Below are positions 45,481 to 57,414 of a stretch of DNA of 64,000 bases, one piece after another. How positions within the stretch are numbered: the stretch's first letter is position 1; every line of letters starts with the position of its first letter. The notes beneath the pieces were generated by a model. That model saw nothing but the letters and a program-made list of their open reading frames with translations. It made no database searches and was not told the DNA's origin. The position numbers and the translations under genes are program-made. The DNA is from Marisa cornuarietis (lineage: Eukaryota > Mollusca > Gastropoda > Architaenioglossa > Ampullariidae): assembly GCA_004794655.1 (NCBI GenBank), contig SMMW01000001.1:17300501-17364500 (forward strand). Direction: 5' to 3'.

Positions 45481-48400
45481 ACTCCCTCCTCTTCCTACTC
45501 CCCTCACAGTGTGAAATCATCTCCAGGAGGATAAAACCAACCCAGACAGAACCATAGGGGGGTCGTAGTCAGTGAATATAAATTGCAACATTATACAAAC
45601 CAAACTAATCAAACAGCGATTTCGCACTTTGGGGGAAAAACTGTGATAGAGAAGTGACACGAGTAGCCTCCGGGATGATTTAGGGACACGATGGAGAGCC
45701 CCATAAACAGGCTGCACAGACAGAAACAAATACTTTCACACACTCAGGGAAACAGGTTCATCGTATACCTCCATAAATGTGAAAGTAAGTGTAAAATGAA
45801 CGCAAATCGTACTGGATCCCACCCCTTTACTACTTACCTACATATATGACTCATTCTCTCAACAGAAAAATGTATTTGTTCCAATAATGTTGCGGATGTT
45901 AGTCTCATTGTTGCACGGTGAACTGTCGTCTCCTTTAACATCTTTCGTGAACAGCGCAAAGAGCTCGCTGCCACATCATCATACACCGCATCGTTCAAAT
46001 ATGTTCTAAATGTATAAAGAAAAAAATAGAATAATTTGACACGATTTTAAAGATAAATCAGCCTTATGATTCCATTCCTCTTTCATCCTCGTCAGTTAAA
46101 AATAGATTACTAAAACTTTCCCGTTCTTTCTTGTGATAAGACTAGCCTGAGGCTCTCAAAAGTCGAGTTTTTATACCTCGGTTCAGTCATACTTGCTGTA
46201 GTACCTTGAGACACCATTGTGGGGGCTGTGTCCTCGTCCATCATGCTGGCAGCCTACTACAAGTGGTGGTTAGACACTTGATGTAAGTATAACCACGTAT
46301 TATGCTGATCATAATTTGCGTTTGTCCAGTTCTTGTACACTGGTATGTTTCATTACCTTCGCCATCTGTAACGAGTGCTCTAGTGTTGGGTTCTGTAACG
46401 TGCTTTTTTTTTTGGTGGGGTTGTTAGCCCTACCACACCCTAATTTACCTCTAGGTGAGGTGTCCACCTTAGTCGCCTCTGACGACATGCCTAGCTGGAC
46501 AGCAGGGACCCTATTCTTACAATGCTCGCTAGGCAAGCCTACCCCGGGGTCCCACGGGGGCTGTTCTTGTACTCTACCTCACATTTATCAATGACGCAGA
46601 CGGATTTTCCCGACAACCTTGAGCTCAATTAAAAAAAAAACGAGTCAAAACTTTAATTAATTACCAAAATGCCTTAAAAAGAGGGAAAAGGGTTATTAAG
46701 CCTAAACTGGAATTCAAACATGTCACTTTGCCTCACTTCCACCCAAACGTGACAGATGTCACCTGTGACACACGAAGCTCCAGGCGCTTGATAAGAGTGA
46801 GATCCACAAAGGGAGGAAAACTGAGGACAAGGAAGAGTAAAGCGAGGAGAGATGATGGACTTGCCCCACCCCCCACCCCTCGTGCGAGATCACTGCTCAT
46901 TTGGTGCACTAAACATGCTCTCCGCCTACAGCCAACTGCTTACATCAGGCTAGTGTCCTGTTTATGGTTGTCTGTTATGACCACCTACATTCTTAACCTC
47001 AACCTCACCCTCAAAAAAATAGGGGAGGTCACGAAAAAGTCGAAAACTTCAAGAGCTGACTCAGCTGGTGTTTCGTTGAATCGAGGCAAGGCCCTCGCTT
47101 TTAAATGCTCTTTAATCGGGTCAGGCGTATAATGAAGGGGGACACAATTTTTTTTAAAAAAACCCTCACCAAATATTGTTAAAGAGGTAGTTAAGCTGGC
47201 ACGCTGTCTAACTGTGAGGTAAGCAGACCAAAGTTCCCTAGTTTCTCAGTCCTGTTCCACGTTGCTGGAGCAACAGCAGGGTCCACACAACAGACTTTGT
47301 CCGCTAAGCAGGATGAGATTTAGGCTGACTCTAGCGGTTATCGCCCCCTCCCTTCTCCACCTCCGCAATCTCAGCACTAATGAAGGTTGGGAGGGGGAGT
47401 TGGGCACTAAAGCTATATTATCATAGCCACGCTGTTGTCTATTGAAACAATCAACAAAGTTTAGTGGGATTGTCCGTAGCATCAAGGGCCTAAGACTCTT
47501 ACATAATAATGTAATTAATCCCTAAAGCAAGAAACCTCACCACTCGACCTCAAAATCTTCACCAAGGCGATTGTCAGTGGCAAAACAACAGCAGAACATC
47601 TTGGAATATTAGCAAAAAGCTTCCATCACAATCCACGACAAGGCGTCTGCGAATATGCTTCAGACAGAAATAATTTTGTTTGAACCTGATGGGAAATATC
47701 TTTAAAAAAAACAACAACAAGAAAAGTAGAAAGAAAAGAATATAAATACAATGCACTATTCCGCAACATCAGCTAAACATTTTAATCATGTTTAGCACCC
47801 AGCGATACAGGTGTGTTCGATTGAAACAGGTTAAATGTCAGGTGCTCTATCAGACTGGCTTCTACGTAAAGCCTTGTCCAATCTAATTAGACATTACCAA
47901 GCTTTTTCTTCTTCTTGAAGCTAATCGTGCTTTGGGGATAATGGGCGGAGGAAGGAAAAAAACAGTGTGACTCCCTGCCTGTGCCAGCTGTTTCTGGGGA
48001 ACAAGTTAATGCAGCTATACAAAATTTAAAAAGAAACTGGAAGAAAAAGGAAAAGGCGTGAAGCAAGAGGAAAAACAAAGATTTTTAGCTGCGAGATTAC
48101 ACAGTCTAGGAATTAAGAGACATTTTTGTTTAGAATGTTAAATGTCGATGGCATTCCGACTTCTTTGCCTCGTGTTCACGTCTCTAGTGTAAACATCGAT
48201 ATTTGATCATGTATATACATAAACAATAAACATCGACAGAGTATATTATCGATACATATAAATATATATATCTGTACACATGTGGTTATGACAAGGACGC
48301 AGCGTAAAGTCCGCAATTTAAAGTTTAATTTTTTAAAAGTAAATAAAAAACACAAACATGCATTCAACGTGCTCGTTTGATGTAAATGTATATGTATGTT

Positions 48401-50057
48401 TATTATCAGCAAACAACAAAGATCAAGCGAATGACAAACTCGATGGCAATGCACTAAAAAATGGACAGGCACGCTCTCTCTCTCTCTCTCTTGCTTTTTC
48501 TTCCTTTCTCCCTCTTCCTCCTTCTCTTGGTTTCCTAGTTCCCTAAAGAACTTTTAATATGCTAATCATTCCTCTTAGTGCCCTCGCAGCCAGCATTATT
48601 TTTCCAATTATTTGACACCCAAATACAAACGATTCTTCTGTATGGTTCTGAGGGATGGGGGCTGATGTGCTGAGGGTGATATTATTGTGAGTAATATCAT
48701 TAACCACAGTTCAAATGTTTGCAAGGAAACGTTTTCTTGAACGCCACACCCTCAACGCCCACCAGCACGATGCACGGTGAACGTGGTCGCTGTTGCTTGT
48801 TAATGCATGTCAAATGCACTGCATATTGGCTGCAGTTAATTAACATCAGGATCGTTTATCAAGGAAAGCTTAAACGTTTTGACAATAACAGCAACATAAC
48901 CTGAGTCTTTTATGTTAGGCGAACAGATCATCAATATGGTCTTAGTCTTGTTTGAAAATGTCAGGGTGTTGCAAACGTTAAATGTTCCCCCCAACCACCC
49001 AAGAGTTTAACTTGACTTGTTGACTGTTTTGAGCAAGACTGCCTTAGCAAAATAATTAGTAGCCAGAGATATTTATTTCCTAGTTCGTTCATTAATATCG
49101 AGTAAATACCTCGTAGATATGAAAATGTTGGGATGAGAATAAGAGAATAAGAGAACTTTGAAGAAATAAATTTGACAGCCGTCAGAATAGTTCAGAAACG
49201 ATGTTGGCTAGGTGTGCGTGTGCGTGCAGATGGGTGCGACTCGTGTCGAGATGTCTGTAAACACTAGTGTCATGCACATTTTCCTTATTGCACAACAGAA
49301 ATCATGTATCACTGAAGGTACATATCACACTCGCAAAAAGCACGCTTTCACGCAAACACACACACACACACATTCGCACCAACTCACGCAGGTAGAGACA
49401 TGGGAGGTAATCTCTTGTTTCCGGCACTGAATCTTTGTGGCGCTAGTTTGACAGGTGGTTGGTCTGGCGCCAGAGCGCGAGATTCTCCACGCAAAAGGGG
49501 TGTTAGAGGGAAGGAGGGGGTATAGTTGGGGGGGGTAGATAAGTGCGATGGATGGAGGGTTTACAAGTAATGCAGGCCTGGCGTGGTTTATTTCTTCTTT
49601 CCAAGAGTGACAAACGTTGTGCTTGAGTACATGGTTGCTGGGTAACAGCCCTGCCTGAGCACCCACAGCTCGCTACCCGGCGCTCGTCACACATCAACAT
49701 TGTTAAATCCTCCACACATGGACATCAACATTGTGTAACGGCGAGTCTGTCATGACCACTTTGACCATAGCTGACCGTCTCCAGGGGCTATCCGTGCTTG
49801 GTCCTCATCTTTACCACACTGATTACAGTCTAGTCGGTGTATCACGAGAGATAAACACACCAGGGCCCCTCTCACGTCTTGTATCAACTGGACTGCACGA
49901 AATGCCAGGCTTGCTGACACATGGACACTAAGCGCTTACTGCTGATGTCCAGGACAGAAACTGGATAGGAACTGGACAGTTTGGTCTTAATCTTTAGCCG
50001 GCGTCAGCATGCTAAGCGCTAGGCGAGCTAACGTAAGCAGTCCGCCGAAACCTCAGA
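45481..50057. other. long stretch without a supported gene
   Basis: AT-rich intronic or intergenic sequence. It holds a (CT)n patch at 48475-48491, TA-rich tracts near 48255-48275 and a CA run at 49355-49372. Frames at 46728-47132 (+) and 47246-47485 (-) have no supporting signal. Confidence 0.4.
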
Positions 50058-50513
50058 TTACTGGTACGTGTTGGTCATCCAGTTAGCCCTATTGTACGGT
50101 TCCTGAGCGATCCATCCCATGTCCGATCTTGGTTCAGAAGGATCAGCGATTGCTGTGCATCCTAAGCTCCAGTTCCAACGTAGGTCGCCAACTAGACTGA
50201 GGGGAGGGTGGAGGTGGGGGTGGGAGTTCCTCTCGCTTGCTAGTGGATCTTTACAGCTGATGTGGCTGCACTCTCGTGTCAAAAGAGACAAAGAAAGTAG
50301 GTTAATAGTCAGTGGAAGTATCAGAGCGTGTAATGGTACTTCATGAGATAGGAAAAAGGGTGACAGCCTGTTGCTAAGTATGTCACACGGCAAACAAGAA
50401 TGCACGTGTAGACTTACAATGTGAAAATAATTAGCGATGAATAAGAGATAATATGAAATAAATGAAGTAACAATAAACACACAAAGCATGGCACAGAAAG
50501 ATGGAAGCTCCAT
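50058..50513 (-). CDS. candidate gene: 151-codon ORF with signal-anchor-like start, or a first exon
   Basis: Seen: the minus-strand ATG at 50511-50513 sits in an excellent context (accATGG). The first 32 residues (MELPSFCAMLCVFIVTSF, ISYYLLFIANYFHI) form a long hydrophobic segment, a signal peptide or membrane anchor. The ORF runs on to TAA at 50058 and ends NWSLGCTAIADPSEPRSD, MGWIAQEPYNRANWMTN, TYQ. A perfect donor GTAAGT follows codon 32 (50417), and a strong acceptor (ccacctccaccctcccctcag) lies near 50190. The true gene may therefore be spliced, leaving exon 1 at 50418-50513. After splicing to that AG the frame ends soon (SSWRPTLELELRMHSNR). Secreted or membrane localisation is inferred. 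The family is unknown. Confidence 0.35.
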   Translation of the reverse strand: MELPSFCAMLCVFIVTSFISYYLLFIANYFHIVSLHVHSCLPCDILSNRLSPFFLSHEVPLHALILPLTINLLSLSLLTRECSHISCKDPLASERNSHPHLHPPLSLVGDLRWNWSLGCTAIADPSEPRSDMGWIAQEPYNRANWMTNTYQ

Positions 50514-52169
50514 GGTCCTCTGTACGCAAGGCCGCCCTTTGCTGCCACTTCCTTTTCTTGTACCACTAAACCAAGAAGAAAGGCGAGTTCGAGGTCTGCT
50601 TCAGCATCACGCAGGCTCATGGGAACCGCCATTTTCGGTTCGTCAGCATAGTAAGGATTGGGCAAATTTTTTTTTTAAAAGCAAAAAACGGAACCTTGAT
50701 CATTGATCAAGAAGAAACGAGTATATGTGGCTTTAGACTGCCTGAACCTGTTTGAGAGCAGGAAGGATCGTCCAGTGAAGATATCGCTTGGAGCACGCCC
50801 CTTTAATGTCTGATTTGTCTGATTACGTCCGGAGGTGGCGTCCTCCGTCTGGCAGCCAGCGGCTAGTGGACAGCAAGCAGTCCCCCCCCTCTCTCTTTCT
50901 CTCTCACACATATAAACAGCTGTTGAGATCGGCATCTGTTGATTGAAATGTGCCATCGGTTCCTCTGTCTGTGGTTCGCCCCTGTTCATCGTGTCTTATT
51001 GTCGAGATGCAAAAGACTCTGATACCTGTCTGTTGCGGAAGTAAACAATGCGCGTGCTTTCTGACAGCCGAAGCAGCTGCCTGTGTGAAGTGTTGCTTTT
51101 CAACGGCAAACGTGCCAGTGTCTTTCTGAGGCTCTGTTCCGCACACTGATTAAACTGTCCTTGTCTGTCGTCAGAAACGTTTTCAAACAGTATGAGATGA
51201 TGTCCGTTGTCTAGAAATAAAATGCGTGAGTATTCAGCAGAACTCCCCCTCCCCCCGTTTTTTTCTGCTGGTGTTTGCGAAGAAACAGCTGTGTTGACGG
51301 AAATAAATATATTTCTTCCTCCTTCCAAGCAGAATCACAGCCTTTCGCATACTTCTTTATGGTCAGCTTTACAACAACCAGATAAGAAAAGGTTACTCTA
51401 GCCAAGATCACACGTGTGGTAAACATGTCTTCCTCCGTCAAATGTCGCGCTGCTTGATCGACGAGTTACTGTAGTCGTTGGCTGTTGTAGGTAGTGACTA
51501 TAGTGAGCGAGGTGTTCATAGGGTGTGAGTCTTGTGTCGCGTGTCGAACCTTCTCAGTGTTGTCCTTGCCTTCTCCAACTCCATACCCTCACAAGATTTG
51601 AACAAAATTTCCAAGTAAAGAAAGAGGTTCGTTTCTTTCCTCTTCACTTTCCTGAGCTCGTCCACGGTTCTGGGTGTCACTGAAGCTAGTGTCAGCAGCA
51701 CGCATCTTGAGATGCACACAGTCGTTCATCGACAGGAGCCTAGCAGATTCCATCATCCACACACACACACACACATATCTTCGCAGCGACCATGTTGATG
51801 TTCGGATCTCAGGCCCTTGACCAATGAAGTGTCAACCAGTGCTATCTCCAGGTGACACGCAGACACAAGGACTGCACTGCCGTGACCATCGCTTTTGTTA
51901 CGTGCGTGTTGTGTGAGCGATCATCATCAGGTAGCAACACTACCTCCAGACTTCTTGCTACCCCCACTTTCCCACCGCTCTCGTGCCCACCCACTCCCGC
52001 CACTTCATGACCAAGAAATTACCAGCATGTAGAAATGTTCCTAGAGGGTCATCGACGTCCTCCCCCGCTTCATCAGGCCTTTCCGTTGCTCGGTATTTTA
52101 CTTCCTCCTTTTAATTTTAAGCAAAGAAAAACCTCCTGCACAATCTTCGAAAAGCAGTCCTATTCTCTA
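50514..52169. other. no gene with clear support
   Basis: CA run at 51759-51774 and a C-run at 50882-50889. Minus-strand frames at 50675-51330 overlap each other and have no splice support. Confidence 0.4.
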
Positions 52170-52410
52170 AGGGGAAACAAATAGCCGAATGGTTACAGGA
52201 CTGGCGTTCGAACTCGGTCACGCCGGTTCGATACCCGTCTATCGCAGCGAACTTTTCTCTAGTCTATGCAGCTGTTGGGATTGGGGTCATTATTCCCCTG
52301 AAAGAGGGAGAGAAGAAGGGCACCGCCCTCACAAACAAGCTGGTCCTGAGAAAATTGTGGTCTGTAGCATCTCCCTCCCAACGAACTTCACCTTACCTTT
52401 ACTTTCTCTC
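52170..52410 (+). mobile_element. tRNA-derived SINE, family A, copy 2
   Basis: A box tagccgaatggttacagg (from 52182) and B box cggttcgatac (about 52224) at tRNA spacing. It shares actggcgttcgaac and the 3' motif caccgccct-acaaac with the copy at 42785. The T-stem does not pair well, so it is a SINE head and not a functional tRNA. Confidence 0.75.
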
Positions 52411-53727
52411 GAAAAAAATAATTGTATGTAGAGGACCCACCTGACTTCTTTCACGCTATTGCTTTCTTCCTCTCTTCACCCCTTGTGTGTGTGTGTGTGT
52501 GCACGCGCGTGGGTGCGTGCGTACGCATGCGCCCCTTCACTTCTGGCCGTATCTCACTCACAATGGCCCGTAGTTTTCAAACTTGTGTCAACACCCCAGG
52601 CTGTCAGGAGACCGAAGCATTTACTACTTTCTAATTCTGTCTTGATGTGAACAGCAAGGCTCGTAAACACTTCAGTCAAGTTGAAAATCGTATGACCGCC
52701 AAACGTTCTTACAACAGAATCGTCAAAGGCTGACTGAAGAGGACACTTAGGTTTTACTTAACAGATTTGAAAAGCACACCTGGAATAAGAAAGAATGAAT
52801 CGACAGCCAACTATTAGGACCCAATGTTAAAGATGTACTGCAGAAAAAGAGAAATAGGCTTTTATGAAATAGACCGAGCGAAAGGACATTAGCAAATATT
52901 TATAGCTTACAAATGTTTTCACACACATTCTTTCTCAGTGAAAAATATAAAGGCTCTTCTCATTGAGCGATAGTATGCAATCAGAAAAACATTGATAAAA
53001 TGTAACATCTAAATGGCATAGACACGCGCGTGTGTGTGTGTGTGTGTGTGTGGCCCAAGGCGAGATAAGAGACGCAAGATGTTACATCAGACAACCTCAT
53101 CATGAGGGAGGAATTTCCCGCGAAACAAGCCACCTCCTCCCACTGGCTCCCAGTCCTCTTTAACCTGCCTCGTGTTGTCTGGGGTTAAATTACAGGACAT
53201 TGCATTTTCAATACAGCGGGTTCATCCTCTGGTCCGCCAGACAAGTTGCCACATCACTACAAACACCAACCCAACAGTGTTCTTCACAGCCGGCGTACTG
53301 TGGCATCCCTTTTGTATCTCTGTTGTATGTTCTGCTTCTGTTTGTGTCCAGTGCCATCAGAGGCAAAGGATTTTGGTATCTGCGTGGATACCTCTGCTGG
53401 CTTCCACCGATGTGTAGCTTCTCTCGATTGCGCTATGACAGCATTTTCATTTCTCCAGGTTTTTAATCTGTGGCGGGGGGCTTCGCTGGGACGCAGTAAA
53501 TTTTTAGTGATGGTAAACAAGGGCCAATATATTACAGTCCGCATAATCACATCGCTATGGCTCCTGCCGCGAGACGTGCCCCGCACTCGGCGCTCCTTGA
53601 TAAGGAGCAGGCAGCCTGGAGACACAGCTATGAGATCCGCGCGACCCTGGATAAACACCTACAACATCTCAATGCCAAATATCCATGCTTCCCGGCACAC
53701 ACCGGCTTTCTGCAAACATTGACGTAC

Positions 53728-53730
<3 letters not shown>
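52411..53730. other. no gene with clear support
   Basis: GT/CG tracts at 52486-52520 and 53025-53051. At 53352-53458 an acceptor-like site (ctgcttctgtttgtgtccag) opens two alternative frames, one of them cysteine-containing (AKDFGICVDTSAGFHRCVA). A GC-rich patch at 53557-53700 is open on both strands. Confidence 0.35.

Positions 53731-53789
<59 letters not shown>
53731..53789. repeat. long (CA)n microsatellite
   Basis: About 29 uninterrupted CA units. Confidence 0.97.
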
Positions 53790-53792
<3 letters not shown>

Positions 53793-54094
53793 TTTCGTAT
53801 TTGAAAAAATAGTCACAAGTTTGTGCGGTGTATATAGGTGGGGGGGTGTATATAAATATTATTTCACGTTGACAGTGTTATGCAAATCTTTTAATCTCTC
53901 ATTTTCCTCCGCTCTCTCTTTCTCCTCTTTGTACCTCCTTTCCATCTTTTCCCTTCCCCTCCTCTTCGTAAGGTTAATTCAACTCTTCCCCCCACCCTGC
54001 TCCCTCTCAGACAAAGAATAAAGGATTGTTACAAGCAGGACTAGTACTAACTGAATGGCAGAGGTCGCTTCTCAAAATATCATTCGTTTAAGTC

Positions 54095-54470
54095 CCTGGT
54101 GTAGCCAGAAAAATACTTGTCAGATATTAACTTTCAGAATGTGTTTATAAAGTTGGGGTTTGGCCTAATGATCTCGCTGCAAAAAAGTTCTACTGTAATT
54201 AAACAAATGCATGTCCATTCTGCGCAAACATTGAAGACGAGCAAACACTTTTTGATGGATTATTCTAAATAAGTTGATTTACAAGACAAGTATCTAAGTA
54301 AACATTGTAGAAAATCATATAAGGTTAAATACAAACAAAAATATCAACACTGTCATAGTTCAAAGATTCTGATTGTTGTGGAGAATGTTTTGTTGATGTT
54401 TGTAATTGTGGTACTTGACCTCCATGTACAACGGTCGGAGGCCTTACATTAATAAAGTTCGAGTTCCCCC
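54095..54470 (+). mobile_element. 3' end of a second LINE clade, inactivated
   Basis: Seen: one frame from about 54131 reads VYKVGVWPNDLAAKKFYC, a stop, then TNACPFCANIEDEQTLFDG. Known: the C-terminal part of many animal LINE reverse-transcriptase proteins ends with ...CPFC...EDE-x-HFLF-x-C. Here CPFC and EDE remain and the following HFLF-x-C is degraded. It is followed by an AT-rich untranslated-like segment ending gccttacattaataaagtt, a plausible polyadenylated 3' end. An in-frame stop and missing residues show it is dead. It is distinct from the family at 57-59 kb. Confidence 0.5.
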
Positions 54471-55417
54471 CCACCCCACTCTCTCTCTCTAAGTGTATGA
54501 GCACGCACGAGCGTGCGTTGGGTAATCCGTGTGTATGCGTCTGTATTCAAGTGTAGTTTCTCCCTCCCCCGCAAAAGGAAAAAAAAAGCTGATTCACTGC
54601 TCATGACAGCCATCATTTCGCGCACAGAGTTTGCACTAAGCAGGATGTGAGAGCAACTTTACGAAAAAGTCCTCTGTTTTTCCGAGAAGACGGCACTAAC
54701 CCATCAGATGGGTGGGGTGTGAGGTATGTTGTGTCGAGAGCGAGACCCAGGTTCACCCGGGTGTAAACAAGCAAGCCTGACCTCAACGACATGCTACTTA
54801 CTACCTCCGGGTGGCGCCAAGTAACAAAGATAGATGCTGTTAGCTTTGTAGTCTGTGTACTTTAAGCGCGCACTTCGTCTACGCGTGTAGAGGCAAACTG
54901 GCTTTTATCTACGAGTACTACGACGGAAAAGAAATATTGTCCTTCCTCCCCACACTTCTTCATTCTACTATTACTACTGGGGTAATTAGAGGGCTGATAC
55001 TCAAGTACTAAGCAGCTGACTCTCATGGTGGTAAGACACTGTCATCACCTGCCAATTAATCAACAGCGTACTTCGTGAATCGAACTCCGGTCAGACGCGA
55101 CGACTGCTTTAAAAAAAAAACACACGTGATGCAGAAAAATGAGGAAAGAACGGGAATCGATCTAGTGCCATTACACATGCGTGAATATATCTCTGTTTTC
55201 TTTTTTTCTTCTCGTAGGTGCAAGAGGAAAGAGGACAGGAAAAGCACGTTGATGGTATCACACACCCACACACACTTGTCAAACCGTTCTTGTGCTCGTG
55301 CGTCGGGAGGGACATACATATCTGCATCTACACGATTTCCGTACACTACCAGTTCATGATGCAAGCCTACAGCTCGTGCCTGGTCTCCCTGGCGCAGAAA
55401 GCAGGTGAACCACATAA
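54471..55417. other. no gene seen
   Basis: C- and CT-rich patch at 54467-54490. No supported exon until the GC-rich block that follows. Confidence 0.4.
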
Positions 55418-55630
55418 ATGACGATGCACCGCCCTGCCTCCACTCCCCCCACACCGCCAACCAAGCCTCCGTCCATACCCCCGCCCCCTTCTCCGAGCTC
55501 GCGCACCGCCAAGACCTCGGACAAGGTCGCGCGCGCCAGTCAGCTGAGTGCCCTTTGCAGCAGGTTAAGGCCGCGAATTGCTCATCTCGCTACCGCTCAC
55601 GCACCTCAGCCCCTACTCAGGGGCCCGCAG
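55418..55630 (+). CDS. candidate proline-rich first coding exon
   Basis: Seen: an ATG opens 71 codons with high third-position G+C, reading MTMHRPASTPPTPPTKPPS, IPPPPSPSSRTAKTSDKVA, RASQLSALCSRLRPRIAH, LATAHAPQPLLRGPQ, and reaches GGGCCCGCAG/GTATAA, a fair donor, exactly where the unspliced frame hits TAA. A proline-rich, disordered N-terminus followed by a short amphipathic stretch is a common layout for first exons. The block is CpG-rich compared with its surroundings. A second plus-strand frame is open too. No family is recognised. Confidence 0.3.
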
Positions 55631-57104
55631 GTATAACCCAAAGATGAGCTACCCCGGAGTTTGAACAGGGAGGGTAATCAACAGGGAATCCTGCAAGCGC
55701 TAAGTGCGTTTCGATCTAGCAGTCTGGCAGATGACTTACAGGGAAGTTACCTCCTGTTTGTGTGTCTGCCCCACAGCTCCTAACAGCACCAGAAAAAAAA
55801 ACCGTCTTGACCCAATGCAGCTTATCTACCTCAGGTCCATAGATACGGCTTCAGCAACACCTGACTATTTTAGGCTGCGGGGGAGGTGCACAGTATAAGG
55901 GGAACCCTGCAAGCCTGCTAGAAAAAGATGCAATGAGTAGAACAACCGAAATCACTGTTCAACAGAAGAAATAAACAAAAAAGAGAAAAACATTTAAAAC
56001 AACTTACCAGATACCTCCATTATGATTTAACGATCATGCAGAAAAACAAAACAAAATGAACAGATACTAAGTACACATTCCTCTATACTCATCGACTCGA
56101 GATCACCAGCGATCAATGATAGACCGAGACGAGGCACAGCTGTAGCGAGGACAAATATTCACACCTGACGTCACTTCGTGTGTTAGTGTACATCTAACTA
56201 CACACATCTTACACCACCCATTAATGATTCACCTGTCAGGTATTGATTGTTACGCACCTGTGTCCTGCAGCCCCGGCAATTGTATTCCGTCATCGTTGTT
56301 TTGATCACGAACCTTGACGCCGATGACTCGCCATGAGTCCTGCCTTATTATTATTTATTTATTTTTGGGGTCTTCTTCTCCTTTTGTTCTTTCTCCTCCT
56401 CCTCCCGTACGAGTTTCTTTGTCACGCCACGATTTTTAAAAGTCACCTTCCTCTTCACTTCCTATCCTTATCCTCTCTCTCTCCCCCCCCCCACCTTTGC
56501 TGTAGCTAGTTCCATCATGCAAGTTCATTTCGCAGCTTGAGTCAGCATCGGAAATAACCTGCACGGACAAGATCACAGTATCTGGGCGGCTGATACAGAA
56601 GCCATACATCCCTGTACCTTGACACCGGCAGCACCGACAATCAAAAGGCTTCAAGACAAGATCCAGGTGCGTGGAAAACGAAGAGCTATATATATATATG
56701 CCCCCCATCAGTTCTGTCAGACGGCGCTGTCTAGGAGGGGCGGAGAAGGGGTAAGCAATCAGATAATCTTTGGACAGTTCGCGACTAAAGTCAACGTTGT
56801 GGCTGGAGAAAGACAACCCTTGGAAATAAGAAATCCCAGACAGAACCGACTTTCAAATTGATGAGAATTGCCATAATCTTATATTTTTCAGATCCACGGC
56901 GTCAGGGTTACGTCCATATTAACTTTATTTAAACGTACAACAATGCGGAAACATTAGAACAGAACCCATATTTAGCGAGATGCTCCCAGCTGCCAGTTTT
57001 CTTGTTGGTGTTTAACGCCGACTCAGCAAAGATGAGCTGTAAAACAGGTGCAAAAGCCAGAGAGAAGTCACGCATGTCACTGTCGGAAGAAAAAGTTGTA
57101 TGTG
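55631..57104. other. no gene seen
   Basis: AT-rich, with a TA run at 56687-56698 and a C-run near 56484-56492. Short frames only. Confidence 0.4.
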
Positions 57105-57190
57105 TCGATGGGTGAGATTCGAACCCACAGCCCACGACCCTCATTGTCTTGGTGACACGTGCTTTTGATTTGCCAGTCTGGGTTTTTATC
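57105..57190 (-). mobile_element. tRNA-like SINE head
   Basis: On the minus strand gggttcgaatctcaccc is a near-perfect B box with T-arm. Upstream, tggcaaatcaaaagcacg and ccaagacaatgagggtcgtg occupy the position of an A box and anticodon region but do not form a proper tRNA. It is most likely the head of a further tRNA-derived SINE. Confidence 0.5.
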
Positions 57191-57414
57191 AAGAATTTAA
57201 ATATACCTTCTTACTAAACGTGCCTTGTGAAATCAGCCAAGACATCACCTTGGCTGATCATCAGGACTAGTATCTAGCAGCTTCAGTGTTTTGTTTTATT
57301 AGTGAATGCGCAAGAAGCCTTTACGTCTGCACTTTTCAACCCCAAAAAAATGCACTCGTTCACTCTCGCTACAACCAGAACCGTGCCTTTCTCTGCGTTT
57401 ATAAGGTTTAATCC

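Noticed and set aside
52182..52255. Possible functional tRNA gene
   Set aside because: A and B boxes are present, but the T-stem and acceptor stem do not pair. The flanks match another SINE copy at 42785.
53352..53458. Exon-like segment after a good acceptor, one frame cysteine-containing and preceded by a hydrophobic stretch
   Set aside because: Two frames are open at once, the donor (CAG/GTTTTT) is poor, and the upstream hydrophobic stretch has no ATG.
57105..57130. Possible tRNA gene on the minus strand (excellent B box)
   Set aside because: No cloverleaf can be drawn upstream of the T-arm. Treated as a SINE head.
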